Below, piece by piece: positions 33,415 through 46,300 of a DNA stretch of 64,000 bases. The DNA comes from Viscum album (lineage: Eukaryota; Streptophyta; Magnoliopsida; Santalales; Viscaceae). A program made the position numbers and the translations under genes. Location: NCBI GenBank assembly GCA_963277665.1, contig OY728158.1, forward strand, positions 601,300,818 through 601,364,817, given 5' to 3'. How positions within the stretch are numbered: the first letter of the stretch is position 1; each line of letters starts with the position of its first letter. A model generated the notes under the pieces. That model was not told the origin of the DNA, did no database searches, and worked only from the letters and a program-made list of their open reading frames with translations.

Positions 33415-34062
33415 GTTCTATTCCCCTAGTTGTGCTGCTGGGTATGATATGCTGGAATGTTGGTTGGTACTTGGATGACATATGAAGAAGATTATGTTTT
33501 CGTTTCTGGTAATGGTGGTTCTGTACTGATGGAGATGGAACTGCCTTGCATGGTGGAGATGGTAGATGTGGGAGCTGGTGATTTTGGTGTTGTAGCTGGA
33601 TTGGTTGTGAATCATTGTGAATGCTAGATATAAGTACTGTTTAATGGTTCTAGATGTTGTATTGATTTTGGATGTTGTAGATGTGTTCTTGGAGGTGGAT
33701 GTGAAGAAAGATGTTGGTGTTTGGTGATGGTTTCCGCTTCACTACAAGGCGATGAAGGTGAGAATTATGAATTTGATATTGGTGGTTCTTTGATGCTGGC
33801 AGTGGATATGATTTTCAAGGGGGCGATGGTTGATGAAAATGGTGTTGTGAGATATTGGTTTCTACTTGGTTGGGAAATTCTAGTGGAGATGCTTCTGTTT
33901 TTCTACTATTTCAAGTTTTTGTGTGTCTTTTTTTTGGGACTTTTGGGATTCGTGGGGGTGTCTAGGTTTTTTGGGTTCGGGCTGAGTGACCCCACCACTC
34001 CCTTGTCTACAATGTCTTTTTTTCTAATAAATTTGGGGTGGTCGAGAATATCCTAACCCCTG
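33415..34062. other. ~650 bp foreign segment within nested gypsy RT, unit 1
   Basis: Between the RT blocks FGHTNNPAVFM (minus strand, ending near 34070) and SSECISVDL (starting near 33400) lies a segment with no resemblance to RT. About 65 codons of RT, including the FIDD catalytic box, are missing. The segment is asymmetric: T/G-rich on the plus strand, Pro/Ser/His/Thr-rich when read on the minus strand. The same segment is at 53820-54475 in unit 2, so it arrived before the tandem duplication. No clear terminal repeats or target duplication were found. It may be a short element or a captured fragment. The plus ORF 33721-34056 has a hydrophobic end but no known match that I recognise. Confidence 0.6.
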
Positions 34063-34530
34063 CATCTTCCTTTCCTATGAAGACAGCAGGGTTATTAGTA
34101 TGACCAAATGTAAACACTATATATTTATAGTTTTCATACCTTTAATATAAATATTCCTTGGGTATGTATTCACTTTTGAACCTCAAATAATAGTATATAG
34201 ATCAAAGAAAAATTTTGGAAAAATATTTATGTCCTTATAATTGATCAAACAAATCATTAATACAGAGAAGGGGATATTAATTATTGATCATGATCTTGGT
34301 AATTTTCTGATAATCAATGCAGAGTCGTATTGATCCATATTCCTTCTTGACACAAAAGGATAGGTGAACCCCATGTAGATTCACATGGATGAATGAATCC
34401 CTTATAAATATTATCCTCATGTTACTTGTTCAATTCTTTCAACTCAACCAATTCCATTCTATATGGAGTATTTTAAAATGGTGTAGGATCGATTATGAGT
34501 TCTATTGAAAAATCAACTTCAAAATTCAGA
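34063..34530 (-). pseudogene. pol: N-terminal half of RT of nested gypsy element, unit 1
   Basis: Minus-strand pieces: GSIRLCIDYQKITKIMINN (canonical GSLRLCIDYRQLNKVTIKN), and FGHTNNPAVFM at the end of the fragment. Stops break each piece. Its unit-2 counterpart at 54476-54950 reads the same blocks more continuously. Confidence 0.85.
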
Positions 34531-35567
34531 CGAAGAATTGGTAACTATTCCATAAAAATTTCAAGAAACTCCCATAAAATAGGAATATCTTTAATTTTTA
34601 TTTTCTCCCTAACCATATGAGATAAACACAACATTTTAATAAGAATCAATACCCATGTAATGGATATAATTTCCATTTTATGTTCACCTTTATCCTATCA
34701 CCAATAGATGATCATAGTTTTATTTGGAATATAAAATGTTACTTCACTTTGTTAGTTATTGATATGGAATTTATATAAATAAATCCAAACCATTCCCAAA
34801 ATTACATCGAATTCAAATAGTAGAAGAATAACAATATTTTTTGGGAGAATATTCCCAAAAACATCAATTGAATAGAAATTATAGAGTTGAGATGTGATTA
34901 TCATTCCATTAGGACTTTTTATAAAAAAAATTAACATCTAATCATTGAGGATATGAAATAATATTCCTGGATATTTTTAATGATATGAAGTTATTCATAT
35001 GACTAATATTCAATAATATACTTCGCTATTTTAGAATACCTATAACCACATAAACTTCATCATTTTATCTCCAATCCATTAATATAACCTAAATGGTTAT
35101 CATTCCATCAACCACTATTAATTAGAGTAAAAAATCATCAAAAATCATTCGTTGCATATCTAAATAATGGCACTTACTTTTAAATATATGAAACATTAGT
35201 TTTAACCTAGTTCATCCATGATCATTAATATTCAAATACTTCATAATGGAACTTAAAGAAAACAATAATTAACCTAAGAATATCCTTGCAGAGTTTCAAA
35301 CAAGGTGTGTAGTAAGAGGTCATTCATCGTGAAAAGGAATGGTGGTTGATATATACTCAACTAACTTTTTTACAGATAATTACCCCTATATGTATTTATT
35401 CCAAAACCATGTCCACTTATAGTATCAAAAAAGGGATATATTTTCTTATAGAAACCACACTCGTTTATTTACCATAACTTAGTATTTTATCATATACTCA
35501 GGATTATCCAAATGGTACACCCTAAAGTTTCCTCATCCTAGTTTCCAAAAGTTATTAAACCTTACCT
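34531..35567 (-). pseudogene. pro: Protease and degenerate gag of nested gypsy element, unit 1
   Basis: 34937-34752 reads FDVILGMVWIYLYKFHIN (canonical FDVILGMDWL with the Asp changed to Val). Upstream, near 35020-34985, ILLNISHMNNFIS corresponds to the active-site block ALIDSGATHSFIS with the catalytic Asp changed to Asn. The remaining ~500 bases to the primer binding site are too short for a full gag and no gag motif was recognised, so most of gag has been deleted. Confidence 0.75.
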
Positions 35568-35579
35568 ATGATAAAAACT
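35568..35579 (-). other. Primer binding site remnant of nested gypsy element, unit 1
   Basis: On the plus strand TATGATAAAAAC stands where CTCTGATACCAA, the reverse complement of the tRNA-Met site, is expected beside the LTR. Unit 2 has TATGATAACGTT at 55979-55990. Confidence 0.5.
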
Positions 35580-38045
35580 ATTTCTACACATAATTTTCAT
35601 ACATAAGTATTACATTATTTTAGATGAATATTTAATGCATATCAAAATAATACACATCTAAGGACCATATAGGTATAGGGTCTTTGGAAACCTGGATAAA
35701 TAAAAAACCGATATATAAAATATCTAAATCATTCCACATTAATTTCTTCACAACTAGAACCCTTATTAGATATAACATACTTAAAATGTAACTTCATAAC
35801 CTGGGGAAGGGAAACATAAGAAAGTGCGATCTCAGATGATTTATGAGGATAAACTTGAGAGATATCAATAAATTATCATAAATGAGAATAAAATAAGAAT
35901 AATGGTATAAGAACATGATCTAAAAATTATAAACCTGTACCCAAAAATTCATATATCATAATCATGAAACATGGAATGGAGTTTATCAATCAAAAAACAC
36001 AATACATAATAGTGTGGAATTAACAAAATTCAATCATGAACCATGAAAACATATCATAACCATAAGAATTTTTTTTATCAATCTACATGTGCTTATAAAA
36101 TCATTTACTTGATTAAGTCTCACATCCTAGATTATCATAGTGGATTTGGTTCACGATCAATTTCTTCACTTCCTTAGTCAAGGTTCACTCACATGATTGT
36201 CTTATTGGAAAAATTACCATTCTAAAATGGATTCACTCCCCATTAGAGTCCGTATTATCTCATGATATTTCATTATTTATATAATTTATTGGAGGTCTAT
36301 ATAATTCAAGTACCACCCATCAAAAAATAAAAACTATACATATTTGTGCCATGATATCATAAAACACTCACCATATAATCAAATCATAACCTGTGGAAAT
36401 GATAGGAGTTTCACAAAAATTTCTTTATCACAGTCATAAACCATATTATAAATAACAAAGATTAAATCATTGGATAATATCCCCATTAAATCATAAGAAA
36501 CATCATAGAATGTTTTTATAGACAGAAAAACCTTTAAAATGTCACTAGAACATTCATTGAGAAAAATGACCTTTTTATTTGAAAAAAATTATTTAGAATA
36601 TAATAGTTTATAAAATTTTAAGTAAAGGGTTTTATTTAAAAATAATGAAATGTAAATTATAAAGGAATCTTAAAATAAAATATTTTTCATGATGGTATGG
36701 AAATTATTTTATGTGGTGTTTTTTAAAATAAAAATTTCATTCATGTTTTTGGTTCAAAAGTACCATGTTTGGAAAATGATAAAAAAGGATGATTTTAAAA
36801 GTTTTTAAGGAAAATAAAATATAATCATAAATTATTTGAAATAATTTTTTATAATAGTAAAAACATTCTTGAAAACATTTTAAAGAAAATATGGACATGG
36901 AAGAAAAGGTTCCCGACTAAATAGAGAAACATAGTTGGTTTTCCTTAAAAACATTATTTTATTCTCTTGAGTTCATAAATATAGGAAAATAAAATGAAAA
37001 CCTTAAATCTATATAAATAAATTTAAGATAATAAAATTAATATTATTTCTGAGAGATATATCATAAAATTTTGTGATCTTAATACTTATGTATAAACACT
37101 CTCGATAAAAATGAGTCAAAAACATAAAAACCTTACCTCAAGTATGTCTTCCTCTTTAAGTGATCTCACCTCCTATTTAATAAATTTAAATTTTATTATA
37201 ATTGTATACCAGAACCATAATAATACCCATAATATCTTACAATTTTTACTTAAAACATATTATCACTCATTCATCAACAATCTTTCATTATCTTCGTTTT
37301 TTGTGTTAACTGCTTCATTTTCCATGTCAATTTTGGTTCGATGATTATGGTACATGCACATAGATCATGATTTCACCATCCACATAATGTTAATAAATAT
37401 ATAAATATCATATATATATTAATGATATATATAATTATAACCAATAATATAAATTGGTGATGAAAAATAAATTATATCACTATGTAGAGATGTTAGTTCG
37501 CACATATACACGAGTGATGTTTCCATTTTTTTATGGATGGAATTAAAGAATGGTAAATAATAATTAAACCTTATAGAATAATTATTATAAAAATGTATCA
37601 TATTTAAACATTAAATCTATCATAATAACCAACCATGAATTATGGTGGTGGAAAATGAATCGCATTGCTACGTGGAGGCGGTAGTCCACATGTACCCAAG
37701 AGAGATACATTCATCTCCCATTTGATTGAGAATAGGTTGTAAATGGTTGTTATATCACCATAATAACATATATGTATATTTAATATAATGTATTAATCAT
37801 GTTTTTATGGATACATCATGTTTAAGGGAAGTATAAGAATAAATAAATTCGAACGATCTTGATTAATATCTATTCCTCTTCTTTGAGTGACCTCCTTTGG
37901 CTTGCACCATAAGCCTTGAGAGATTTTCCATAAGAGAATTAAATAAGCTATAGTATTAAGATAATCATTATATGGAGATTTTTTAGTAGGTATGTTTGAT
38001 ATATAAGGCTCAAATAGTGAGAATAATGTTGGAGAATAGGTTCCC

Positions 38046-38052
38046 TTTTATA
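38046..38052 (-). promoter_or_regulatory. TATA box of nested gypsy 5' LTR, unit 1
   Basis: TATAAAA on the minus strand in the conserved context CTCACTTATAAAAG. Confidence 0.6.
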
Positions 38053-38246
38053 AGTGAGGGAAGGGACACACATGGAATTTTTTAAAAGATTTTCATGATT
38101 TGATTTCACTTTTATGGAGAAGTGGCTCAAAATGGATAGGGATTAAAAGGTATAATAAGATAAGGTTGAAATATATTCAAAATCATAATAATTTTATAGG
38201 TTTTTTTGGAAGTAATACCCGTATAACTCTTTATATCATGGTTTAA

Positions 38247-38276
38247 CCCCCACCCCCACCCCCACCCCCACCATCC
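38247..38276. repeat. (CCCCCA)n run in nested gypsy LTR
   Basis: Four to five CCCCCA units. On the minus strand, the LTR's coding sense, this is (TGGGGG)n, able to form a G-quadruplex about 200 bases upstream of the TATA box. Copy B2 has a similar run at 58665-58693. Copies A1 and B1 have only C-rich stretches. Confidence 0.9.
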
Positions 38277-38807
38277 CTATAAACCCATTTTAACCTTAAC
38301 CGTCTGATTTATTTTTACTATTTTTACTATTCAATATGACCAAAAATTAAGATTTAAATATTAAATTATATTAATTATTATGATTTAAAATACTTAATCC
38401 ATTTTAACAATTTAAATTTCTATAAGTTTCATGACTTAATTTTAATTAACCGCACAAAATGCAATGGAAACCCAATTTTAAAAAATGCATTTTTAATCAT
38501 AAAAATTAATTTACATCCAATATTTGACATAAAAACCATAAAATGATTGTTAAATTAATATACTGAATATTTAATTTATAAATTTCATTAAAAACATTAA
38601 TCAATATAGATACAATTAATTTATTAAGATAAAATCACATTTCATACATAAAAACAATTTTTAGAAAAATGGGGTTTTAAGGATATAATGGTTTACTATA
38701 TCATTGTTTATATAGACTCAGGGTTTCATCTAAGGAAAAATAATAACTAATTCAAGTTTTATTTCAATGGAAATGCATATAACATATTTGGATACTATGG
38801 AGTTACA

Positions 38808-39975
38808 CTCTTTTATGGGAAAAACTATCAAATTTGAAAAAATATGAAGTGATTGTATCTTTGATCTCTTAGACTATAAGTTCTTTATTCCTCTATTCAT
38901 GGGTTAAGGTTAGTGATACAAAAGTAGGCTATGAACAGAGATAACAGGGAAATTATTGACTATAATTCCAAAGATAAAAATTCTCTAACTAGAGCCCTAT
39001 GTGATCATATATATTTGATTAAGATCTGCTACACTAGTGATAAGGAAATGTGGGAAAAAATTTACAACATTTATAAAGGTTACATTAAAGTGAATGATTT
39101 AAAAATTCAAGTTCTTCAAAATATTTTTGATGATCTAAATATATATCATGATGAAAATTTCAATAGTTTCTTCAATTGGATCACTAAAGTTGTTTGAGAA
39201 ATTCAAGGACTTAGTGAGCCTTTATATGAGGAATATATTTGATTCATCGAATAGTTTATGAGAGTTTTTCAATATTCTAGGTCATAGTTATGTCTAATTA
39301 TAGTATAGTCCAGCTAGGTATGATATACTTACCAATGAAAAGAAAATACCACAATAGGAAGAGATACTGGTGAAGTAAGGAAGTGTATCTAACTTGGTTG
39401 ATATTCAAAAATAATTAGTGAGGAAAATACTGACAATAAGGGAATAAAAAAGGGAAACAAAGAGGTTCAACCTATAGTAAATAAGTGCTTCTATTGTGGT
39501 AATAAAGGATACACCTTGGACTATTGTAAATTGTTAGTGAGTCTCAGTAAATAATAGAGAAACTTGAAAACCAAAAAGGAACTGATTTAGGATATCCAAT
39601 TTGATATGTTTGTTGACACTCCCTATAAATACATTGATAATCTACCCAAGAAATTTAAATTAAAATCTGATGAAGATTTGTGTGGAAGGTATAAGAAGGT
39701 AGGACAGAGTGCTATTAGATGCATGACATGGCTTCCTCAAAAAGAAAAGTTATTGAAGAAAAAATGGAGAGCACCAATGGCCCATGTTAAAAAATATGAT
39801 TTCAATAATAATTATACACTTATTATTAAATACATGTTTTCACAAGTTTTTATATTATGTATATCTAAATAGGATGATATCATGAAGAAAATTAGACATT
39901 TCAAATATTTAAATAAATGTTCCACTTGTTTGGGGATGGAGTCTCATCCCAAGTGAAAAAATTCAATAGTAGTGG
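38808..39975 (+). pseudogene. gag: gag of old Ty1/copia element, unit 1
   Basis: An open stretch 38931-39197 reads IIDYNSKDKNSLTRALCDHI, SDKEMWEKIYNIYKGYIKVN, LKIQVLQNIFDDLNIYHDEN and NSFFNWITKVV, which fits the UBN2-type copia Gag capsid. After stops, CFYCGNKGYTLDYC (39486-39527) is a zinc knuckle with His changed to Tyr. At 39681-39722 CGRYKKVGQSAIRC looks like a second knuckle (unit 2 keeps GH here), and at 39919-39955 a Cys/His cluster C-x2-C-x5-H lies ahead of a stop. The first ~120 bases are leader, joining 2532-2600 across the nested insertion. Confidence 0.8.
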
Positions 39976-42344
39976 AAGATCAACCCTTTCCCATATTATT
40001 TTAATTTTGATCTAGTGAAATAAATTGAAGTTGATATTGTTTGGGAATAATCCCTTAAGGGGGTTGGGAAAAGAATCCAATTTTATATAGATATATTCAT
40101 TCTTTCTAAATCTTGAATTCTGGAAAAATTTAAAGAAAACCAAAATTTGAGTTATGATATTCTCTAACCAATAAATTTCTTCATGTATATTGGTTTTTCA
40201 TAAATTAGGAGTGATTATCTAAAAAAATTGGGGAGAAATATAACTTGAAATATTTTTATATAATTTTTCAAGTGAGTTCACGATCCTAAAATTGCCTAAA
40301 AAAGTTTCATGTGATTCTGACAAAGTGAGATGGTAAAATTTTGTATAACATATAAAAATTTGGTTAGTTATGTTGTATAAATTAGTCACTCACGTGTTCT
40401 ACATATCATTAACCAACATATTCTTTTATATGGTTGATTAATGACACATTTCTAAGAGAAATGTGATGCCAATTAATTAAAATTATTCTATTTTGTTCTT
40501 CAATTATTAAGATCACTTACAACTGGTGAGTAGTTATTCTTATATAAATAATTATTCTATATGTAAGTTGATTGGATTTCTCAAAGGGGAAGTTAAACAG
40601 TATGTACGGGATATGTATTTCTTAAAAACTCCCAGTGCTATTATAAAATGGATAGGAATTTGATGAAGAGAATCCCCAAGTATTTAAGTTGGTATAATAT
40701 ATCAAGTGGTATTAATCTCAAGTGGTATCAAACATTTATTGGGGAGAAGAAACTAAAATAATGACTCAGCCCTATGATTCCAATTAAGGGGAGAATAATT
40801 TCAAACCCTTTTCATTTTTTTCCAATTTGGGGTAGAGGAATTACATTAACAATTGAAGACCATTTGGAATTAACGACAAACAAAAACAGGGTATTGATGT
40901 GTCTAATGGTGTTTATTTGTATTTTATGTCAACTATAACTATCAATGTAATAAATTCCAATATAAATTGGGTGATGGATTGAGTGTCCACCCACCAATGT
41001 TGAATAGTTGTTTCCCAATATCAATGGGTAATTGAGTATAAAGAGATGGTTTCCCATGAATACTTGCCTAAAAAGATTCAAGTGGGATTCCCATATACAA
41101 AGATGATTGGTAATCTTATCTTCATGGATAAATCATGACAAGTTCTGAAGGAATGATTCCAACCATTTATTTAATAGTGTAGAGTAACTAGAGTTCTAGA
41201 TACATAAAACATCTTGAATGGTTTACAATTATCTATGTTAAAACAGGTATTAATGGGATATTGAAGTGATAGAGCTATATAGAATCCATAGTTATTTACA
41301 TATGGAGAAGACTGTTGAAATCAATCTTGAAATACACATGGATGAAGGCTTAAATTAATTTCTATGTTAACTAAAATAAAAGGCGAAGTGCAAGATATTA
41401 AAGAACTCAAAGAGGAGTGTTTTATTTTCTATAGAGTATTTGGTAATCCTTTTGAATTATTTGAGAAGGTTTTATAAATTCACAATGGTTTTTCAAGTGT
41501 TTATGAGTGAAGGAGAGTGCATGGAGTTTGACTAGAGGTTCCTTCATTCAAAATGAAAGATGTCTAGAATTCCAGGATCCACTAATGTAAATCCTATAAA
41601 TGTATGTGGATTTATGTAGCTGAATTCACCCAGTACAAAAAAAATTCATACATGATGATTGATTTATGTGGGTTCAGATATGTATCTGAATAATACATGA
41701 ATGCATTTCACATATCCAAATTTTTCTACATATCAGAATTCAGGAACCATGTTCCCAAATGAAAGTACAGGTAGGAAAATATTGCGTAGATGATTTCAGA
41801 AACCTATGTAAATTTATACTACATACTTGATTTAAGGCTAATGTAATTTCATCCCCACATACTCGATATTTGCATACATGAATTCCACATTGGGACTCAT
41901 GTAAGGGAATTTTAATATGTACTAATTTAAAATTAAACATCATGAATCTTATTTAATACTTGATCTAAGACTGTTTTTGGGAAGATTGAATAGGAAGAAC
42001 CCCTACATGTATTTCTTAATGCTGAAATTGAATTTTTTGGGGTTTCAATAATAATGTAGATGAAGAACCATCAAAGCTTTGGATTTTTATCATTTCATAT
42101 ATCAGTTAATCCCAAAATGTTTGAGTGTTTGAGAGATAATGAAGAATATATGGGAATTTACTATTGTATATAGGTCTAAGATTCAACACGATACTATTTT
42201 CATGATAATATATCATGTAGAAAGGGAGAGTTCTACAATAAATATATGAGTGTTTTTCATTATTATATAGTTGTGAAGATTAAATTTGTGGATTTTGTAG
42301 AATATGGTTGAGTAATATGAGTTCATGCCTTCTAGATATATTTT
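39976..42344 (+). pseudogene. pol: Protease and integrase-region remnants of old Ty1/copia element, unit 1
   Basis: NWVMD followed by a stop at 40965-40982 corresponds to the copia protease start WVMDSGA. Near 41595-41680 a mutated stretch NVCGFM...LNSPSTKKIHT resembles the integrase block DLCGPMxxxSxGGxRY. Otherwise no block can be read over more than a few codons. The minus ORF 41740-41943 is chance. Two copies of AAGTGGTATxAA occur at 40696-40730. Continuity with 42345 onward is shown by the tandem paralogy. Confidence 0.55.
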
Positions 42345-43345
42345 TTGAAGATTCTCTACTCAGTTTTCAAAAAAAATATTAATAAAGGGTATTCTTGGAG
42401 TACTCCCAGAGCTGAAAGAAATGGGTCATGTGAATCAAAACGTGAGTATTATAAAATAATATGATAACATTGAAAATTTATACAAGGTATACCATTAATG
42501 ATATTTTTAAAAAATGAATACATTAAGATAATCTCTTTTTCTATGTGAGATTAAGAAAATAGAGAAGAGAATAAAAGAAGTAGATGCTATCACCAGTAAT
42601 TTGTTACGTGAGTTTTAGAAAAGGGAATCAGAGATATATACTATTATGTGAACATAACTTGAATAAGAAAATAAGATGTATCCACTGCATGTTATAGTGA
42701 TGAAAAAGAAGAAGGATTTGATCCTTTGCTGGGAATTTTTCGTCATCTAGATATCTAAGTATAAGTGCGATGAAAAATATCTTCAACGTCCTAAATTATA
42801 GAAGATTAATAAGAAGAATCTTAGAAATGATGAATTTTAGGTATCTTGTTGTTTATTTATGTGCATTATAGTAACTTCAATATACGAGTTTCTTCTAGGT
42901 TTAAAGCTCATAATAGCTCATTGAGTGAGATAGCTAGGTGAAATTATTTACTAGATGTTCTGTGAAGATGATCTGTGTGTAGTGACCGAGTTACTGAGTT
43001 TTTCTAAAGACTTGATGACATTTAAAGAAAATATTATTTAGGTAAAAAAATGTCAGTTTTATTAATGTAGATACGACCTATGCTAAACTGGTGATCTATT
43101 TCCAAGAAGGTGCATCAAATAAACCATTTTCATATATATATGGTAGGACTCTAAATAACCTATGAAAATTAGGGAATGCTGGGAGATTACCATGTAAATC
43201 AATTACTATAGTGTAATGATGTTGAAGAATTATAGTGTGACACCGGAAAGAGAAGTCCTATAAGAGGTAGAAAAAGTTTCCAGTGAGTCTCAAGTCAAGA
43301 TAATATTAGTGAGACTCTGATATAATTATGGTATGTAAATCACTA
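42345..43345 (+). mobile_element. 3' internal part of old Ty1/copia element, unit 1
   Basis: Aligned with 1-1035. No domain recognised. A reading such as TYAKLVIYFQEGASNKPF near 43080-43125 may be the remnant of an RNase H block but is too weak to rely on. Confidence 0.6.
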
Positions 43346-46300
43346 CAGTTATAGATACCATTATATGATGCAATCTTAAATTAACAGGCAACTAAAATGT
43401 ATCTTCTGCTTATATTTTTTTTATGAACATAATATTTTGTGTTTCCCTTTTATTTATCACATGATTAAATCATGGATTCCTCACCTAGGTAATAAAACAT
43501 TAAAAATAGTCAATCCTTATAGTTTTGTAAGTTTGGTTGTACCTTATAAAGATACCATATAAACCTTACAAACTCCTTTTCAAGAACCTTATGAACTCAC
43601 CTGAAATTTATGATGATCTTAAATCTCACCTTATGATATTTACCAATTTACCTTACAATATTTAGTTCCCCAAACTTATGAAGAGATAAAATAAACCTTT
43701 CATGGTCCCATTCCTTTAACATTATTTATTGACACTATCATCTCTATTATTCAGTACCAAACTCATTTCTTCTTGGACTATAATTGACCATCAAAACCAT
43801 CATGGGATTTTTATATATGAAGATCCAAATGAGAATCATCACAATTGAACATGTTTATTTATAATATTTAATATTCTAAATATATATAATATTTAAAAAT
43901 CATAGATTTTAAAATTTCACAAAGTAATTTTCTCTTCCAAGCTTATATTATTCTAAACTTACTATTTTGAAATGGGTTTACTCTTTCATATTAACTCTTC
44001 TGAACTGGTACTCTTCCGAAGTCTCATATGATTCATCTAAACTCATACATTACAGATCTGAAGTCACAATGGAATCATTTAGAGTTTATCATGACTCTTC
44101 TGAATTTACTAAGGAATCATCCAAAGTTTGGTTTTACTCTTTTGATGTTCCACGTAACACATCTGAAGTCCCATATGACTCATCTGAATTTGAGACTTCG
44201 GTAAATTTTGTTATCAACTCAAAATTTAATTTTTATCAAAAAAAATTCGTACTTCCTACAACCATAAAAACGATTCTCAATGATAAAAAATAATCAAATA
44301 ATATCATCCAAACTACAATCATCACTAGATACATCAGTTTGAATGATTTTTTCTCCATGGATGGATCTTCTTCTCATCAATCAGTTCCTCCTTCTAGGCA
44401 TTACCCACTCATCATGTTCTTTTCTAGATAGACTTATTAAAACATATTTAGAAATTTAATTATAGATAGAACTATGATATTTATCACTTTTCATTCATTT
44501 TTGGATTATCACATTAATCATCACATATCATCCCAACTTCATCTGAGTACATTTTCATATAAAATTATACATGTGATGATCAAAAGGTTGGATCTTCTCA
44601 AATATTTTTGATATGAATCTATAAATGAAACACCAATTAGCAGTATATTTAAAAAACTTCCAAGAAACACTATAAAAATATTGAAATCATTTTTTTCCAT
44701 TAATTCCTTTGATCCTTATTGAAAATAAATACAACACAAACACAAATTGGGTTTAATAGGACTTAATATAGGGAAGCGTTGGGAAAGAGGACCATGTATC
44801 TAGTGAGATACCTTAAATTGTGGTCGTTTACTATTTGTTTCATAGGGATATAGTATGGTCTAATTAGTGTTTTCTTGAGAACCTAATGAGAAGTGTGTGA
44901 TCTAAGTTAGAGGGTCAGTTTTTTATGGGTCTAGGTATGACTTATGGGTTAGGCCTTTGAGCTATTATAGCCTAAGGATCTGGGATGACCTTGAGTGTTA
45001 AGTTGCTTTGATTTGGGTGATGAGAGAGGATGATGAGTCTAGTCTAGTAATGTGATGTTGAACTATAAGTGTTACCCTATAGAAGAGATCTACGTGAGGA
45101 TGGGTGTGTTTCTAGCTTAGGGATATGATATTTTTTTGTCTTCCATGTATTTTTTATTCCCTATTATTATGTTATAACCATGTTGGGTCACTATTATGAT
45201 GAGATGTGATATGAGACAGGGTAGGAGGCCTCACCATAAGTGAGAGATTATAGAGTTCATGGGGTCATATTATAATCCCAACTAGTGGAAGTAATCACAA
45301 AAACATGCCATATCTATCCTCAATAGTTAGAAGTGTGTGGTAAATGAAAATGAATAAAAACATAACATAAATGTTTCGTATATGTAGTGGATTTATTATT
45401 CCTTAAATAAAAGATAATTCTTGATAATGACCACATAAAGAATTAGATCAACTACTGCTACCTCTAAGGGTTATACATTGGTCATTGGATCCATGAAAGT
45501 TTCCTAAGAATACTTGTATACCCAAAGGGTTTCTAGTAGATCCATTGAATGTGATGAATGAGCTAAAATAATGAAAAAATATTTAATCACTTTTCATAAA
45601 TCTAATTATCATCATTAGCTTCGAATGAATATGATCAAGAAAATACAAACCAAATAAAAGAACTCATTCTATTTATATAGGTGAATCTTGATGTTGCTTT
45701 ATGAATGAATAACACTTCAAGTGTGTTGGGCTTCCTCAAATAACGCCCTTGGTGATTCCTTTTTGATGAATATATTGATCATGTTCAATTATCATTATTC
45801 AAATATATTAATCCATATGAAAACATGAAATTATAGTCTTCTTCTATTTGAGAAATACACACTAACCCGACTACAAGGAAATAATTTTTTTACGGTTAGA
45901 AGGACCAGATCAATTTTTACATTTTTCATTAACTGGACTGCACTAAAACAACCCCTCCTAATAACCAATTCAATGTTCTTATCTAAACAAACACATAAAG
46001 ATGCATTTGGATTATTCTTTCCTCGCATAGAGTTGTGCAGGGACTAAAACCAATGAACTATTCACCTTTTCTATCCTTATATACATCTGGTTTCATTATT
46101 TTGGTTAATTTTACCACCCTAATCCCTATTCCAGAGGATAATCCAGTATATTCAAACCACCCAACTTTGATGGGTCAAAGACCCAATGGTCTATAGGCAC
46201 AATTCATGGTCCAAAAACCCAATTCAAGTGAATACTACTAATATTATAGCACCATAACAATAGTCCCCACACTGCTATTGTGTTACAGTGCTACAATAGA

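Larger units (their letters stand above)
35580..38807 (-). repeat. 5' LTR of nested gypsy element, unit 1 (copy A2)
   Basis: About 3.2 kb. The minus-strand start TGTAACTCC lies at 38807. It is nearly 0.5 kb shorter than copy B2 because of a deletion at about 38679-38681. It contains the TATA box (38046-38052), the paired motifs near 37490-37515 and 37670-37700, and a (CCCCCA)n run at 38247-38276. Short ORFs (37111-37344, 37419-37601, 37948-38130) have no recognisable product. Confidence 0.85.

Noticed and set aside
33415..34062. MITE or other terminal-inverted-repeat element
   Set aside because: I compared the ends in both copies and found no inverted repeats and no target duplication. Loss of RT sequence at the site also does not fit a simple insertion.
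39976..42344. Full set of copia pol domains in the old element
   Set aside because: Only the protease WVMD block and a weak integrase-like stretch could be read. Naming further domains would be guesswork.
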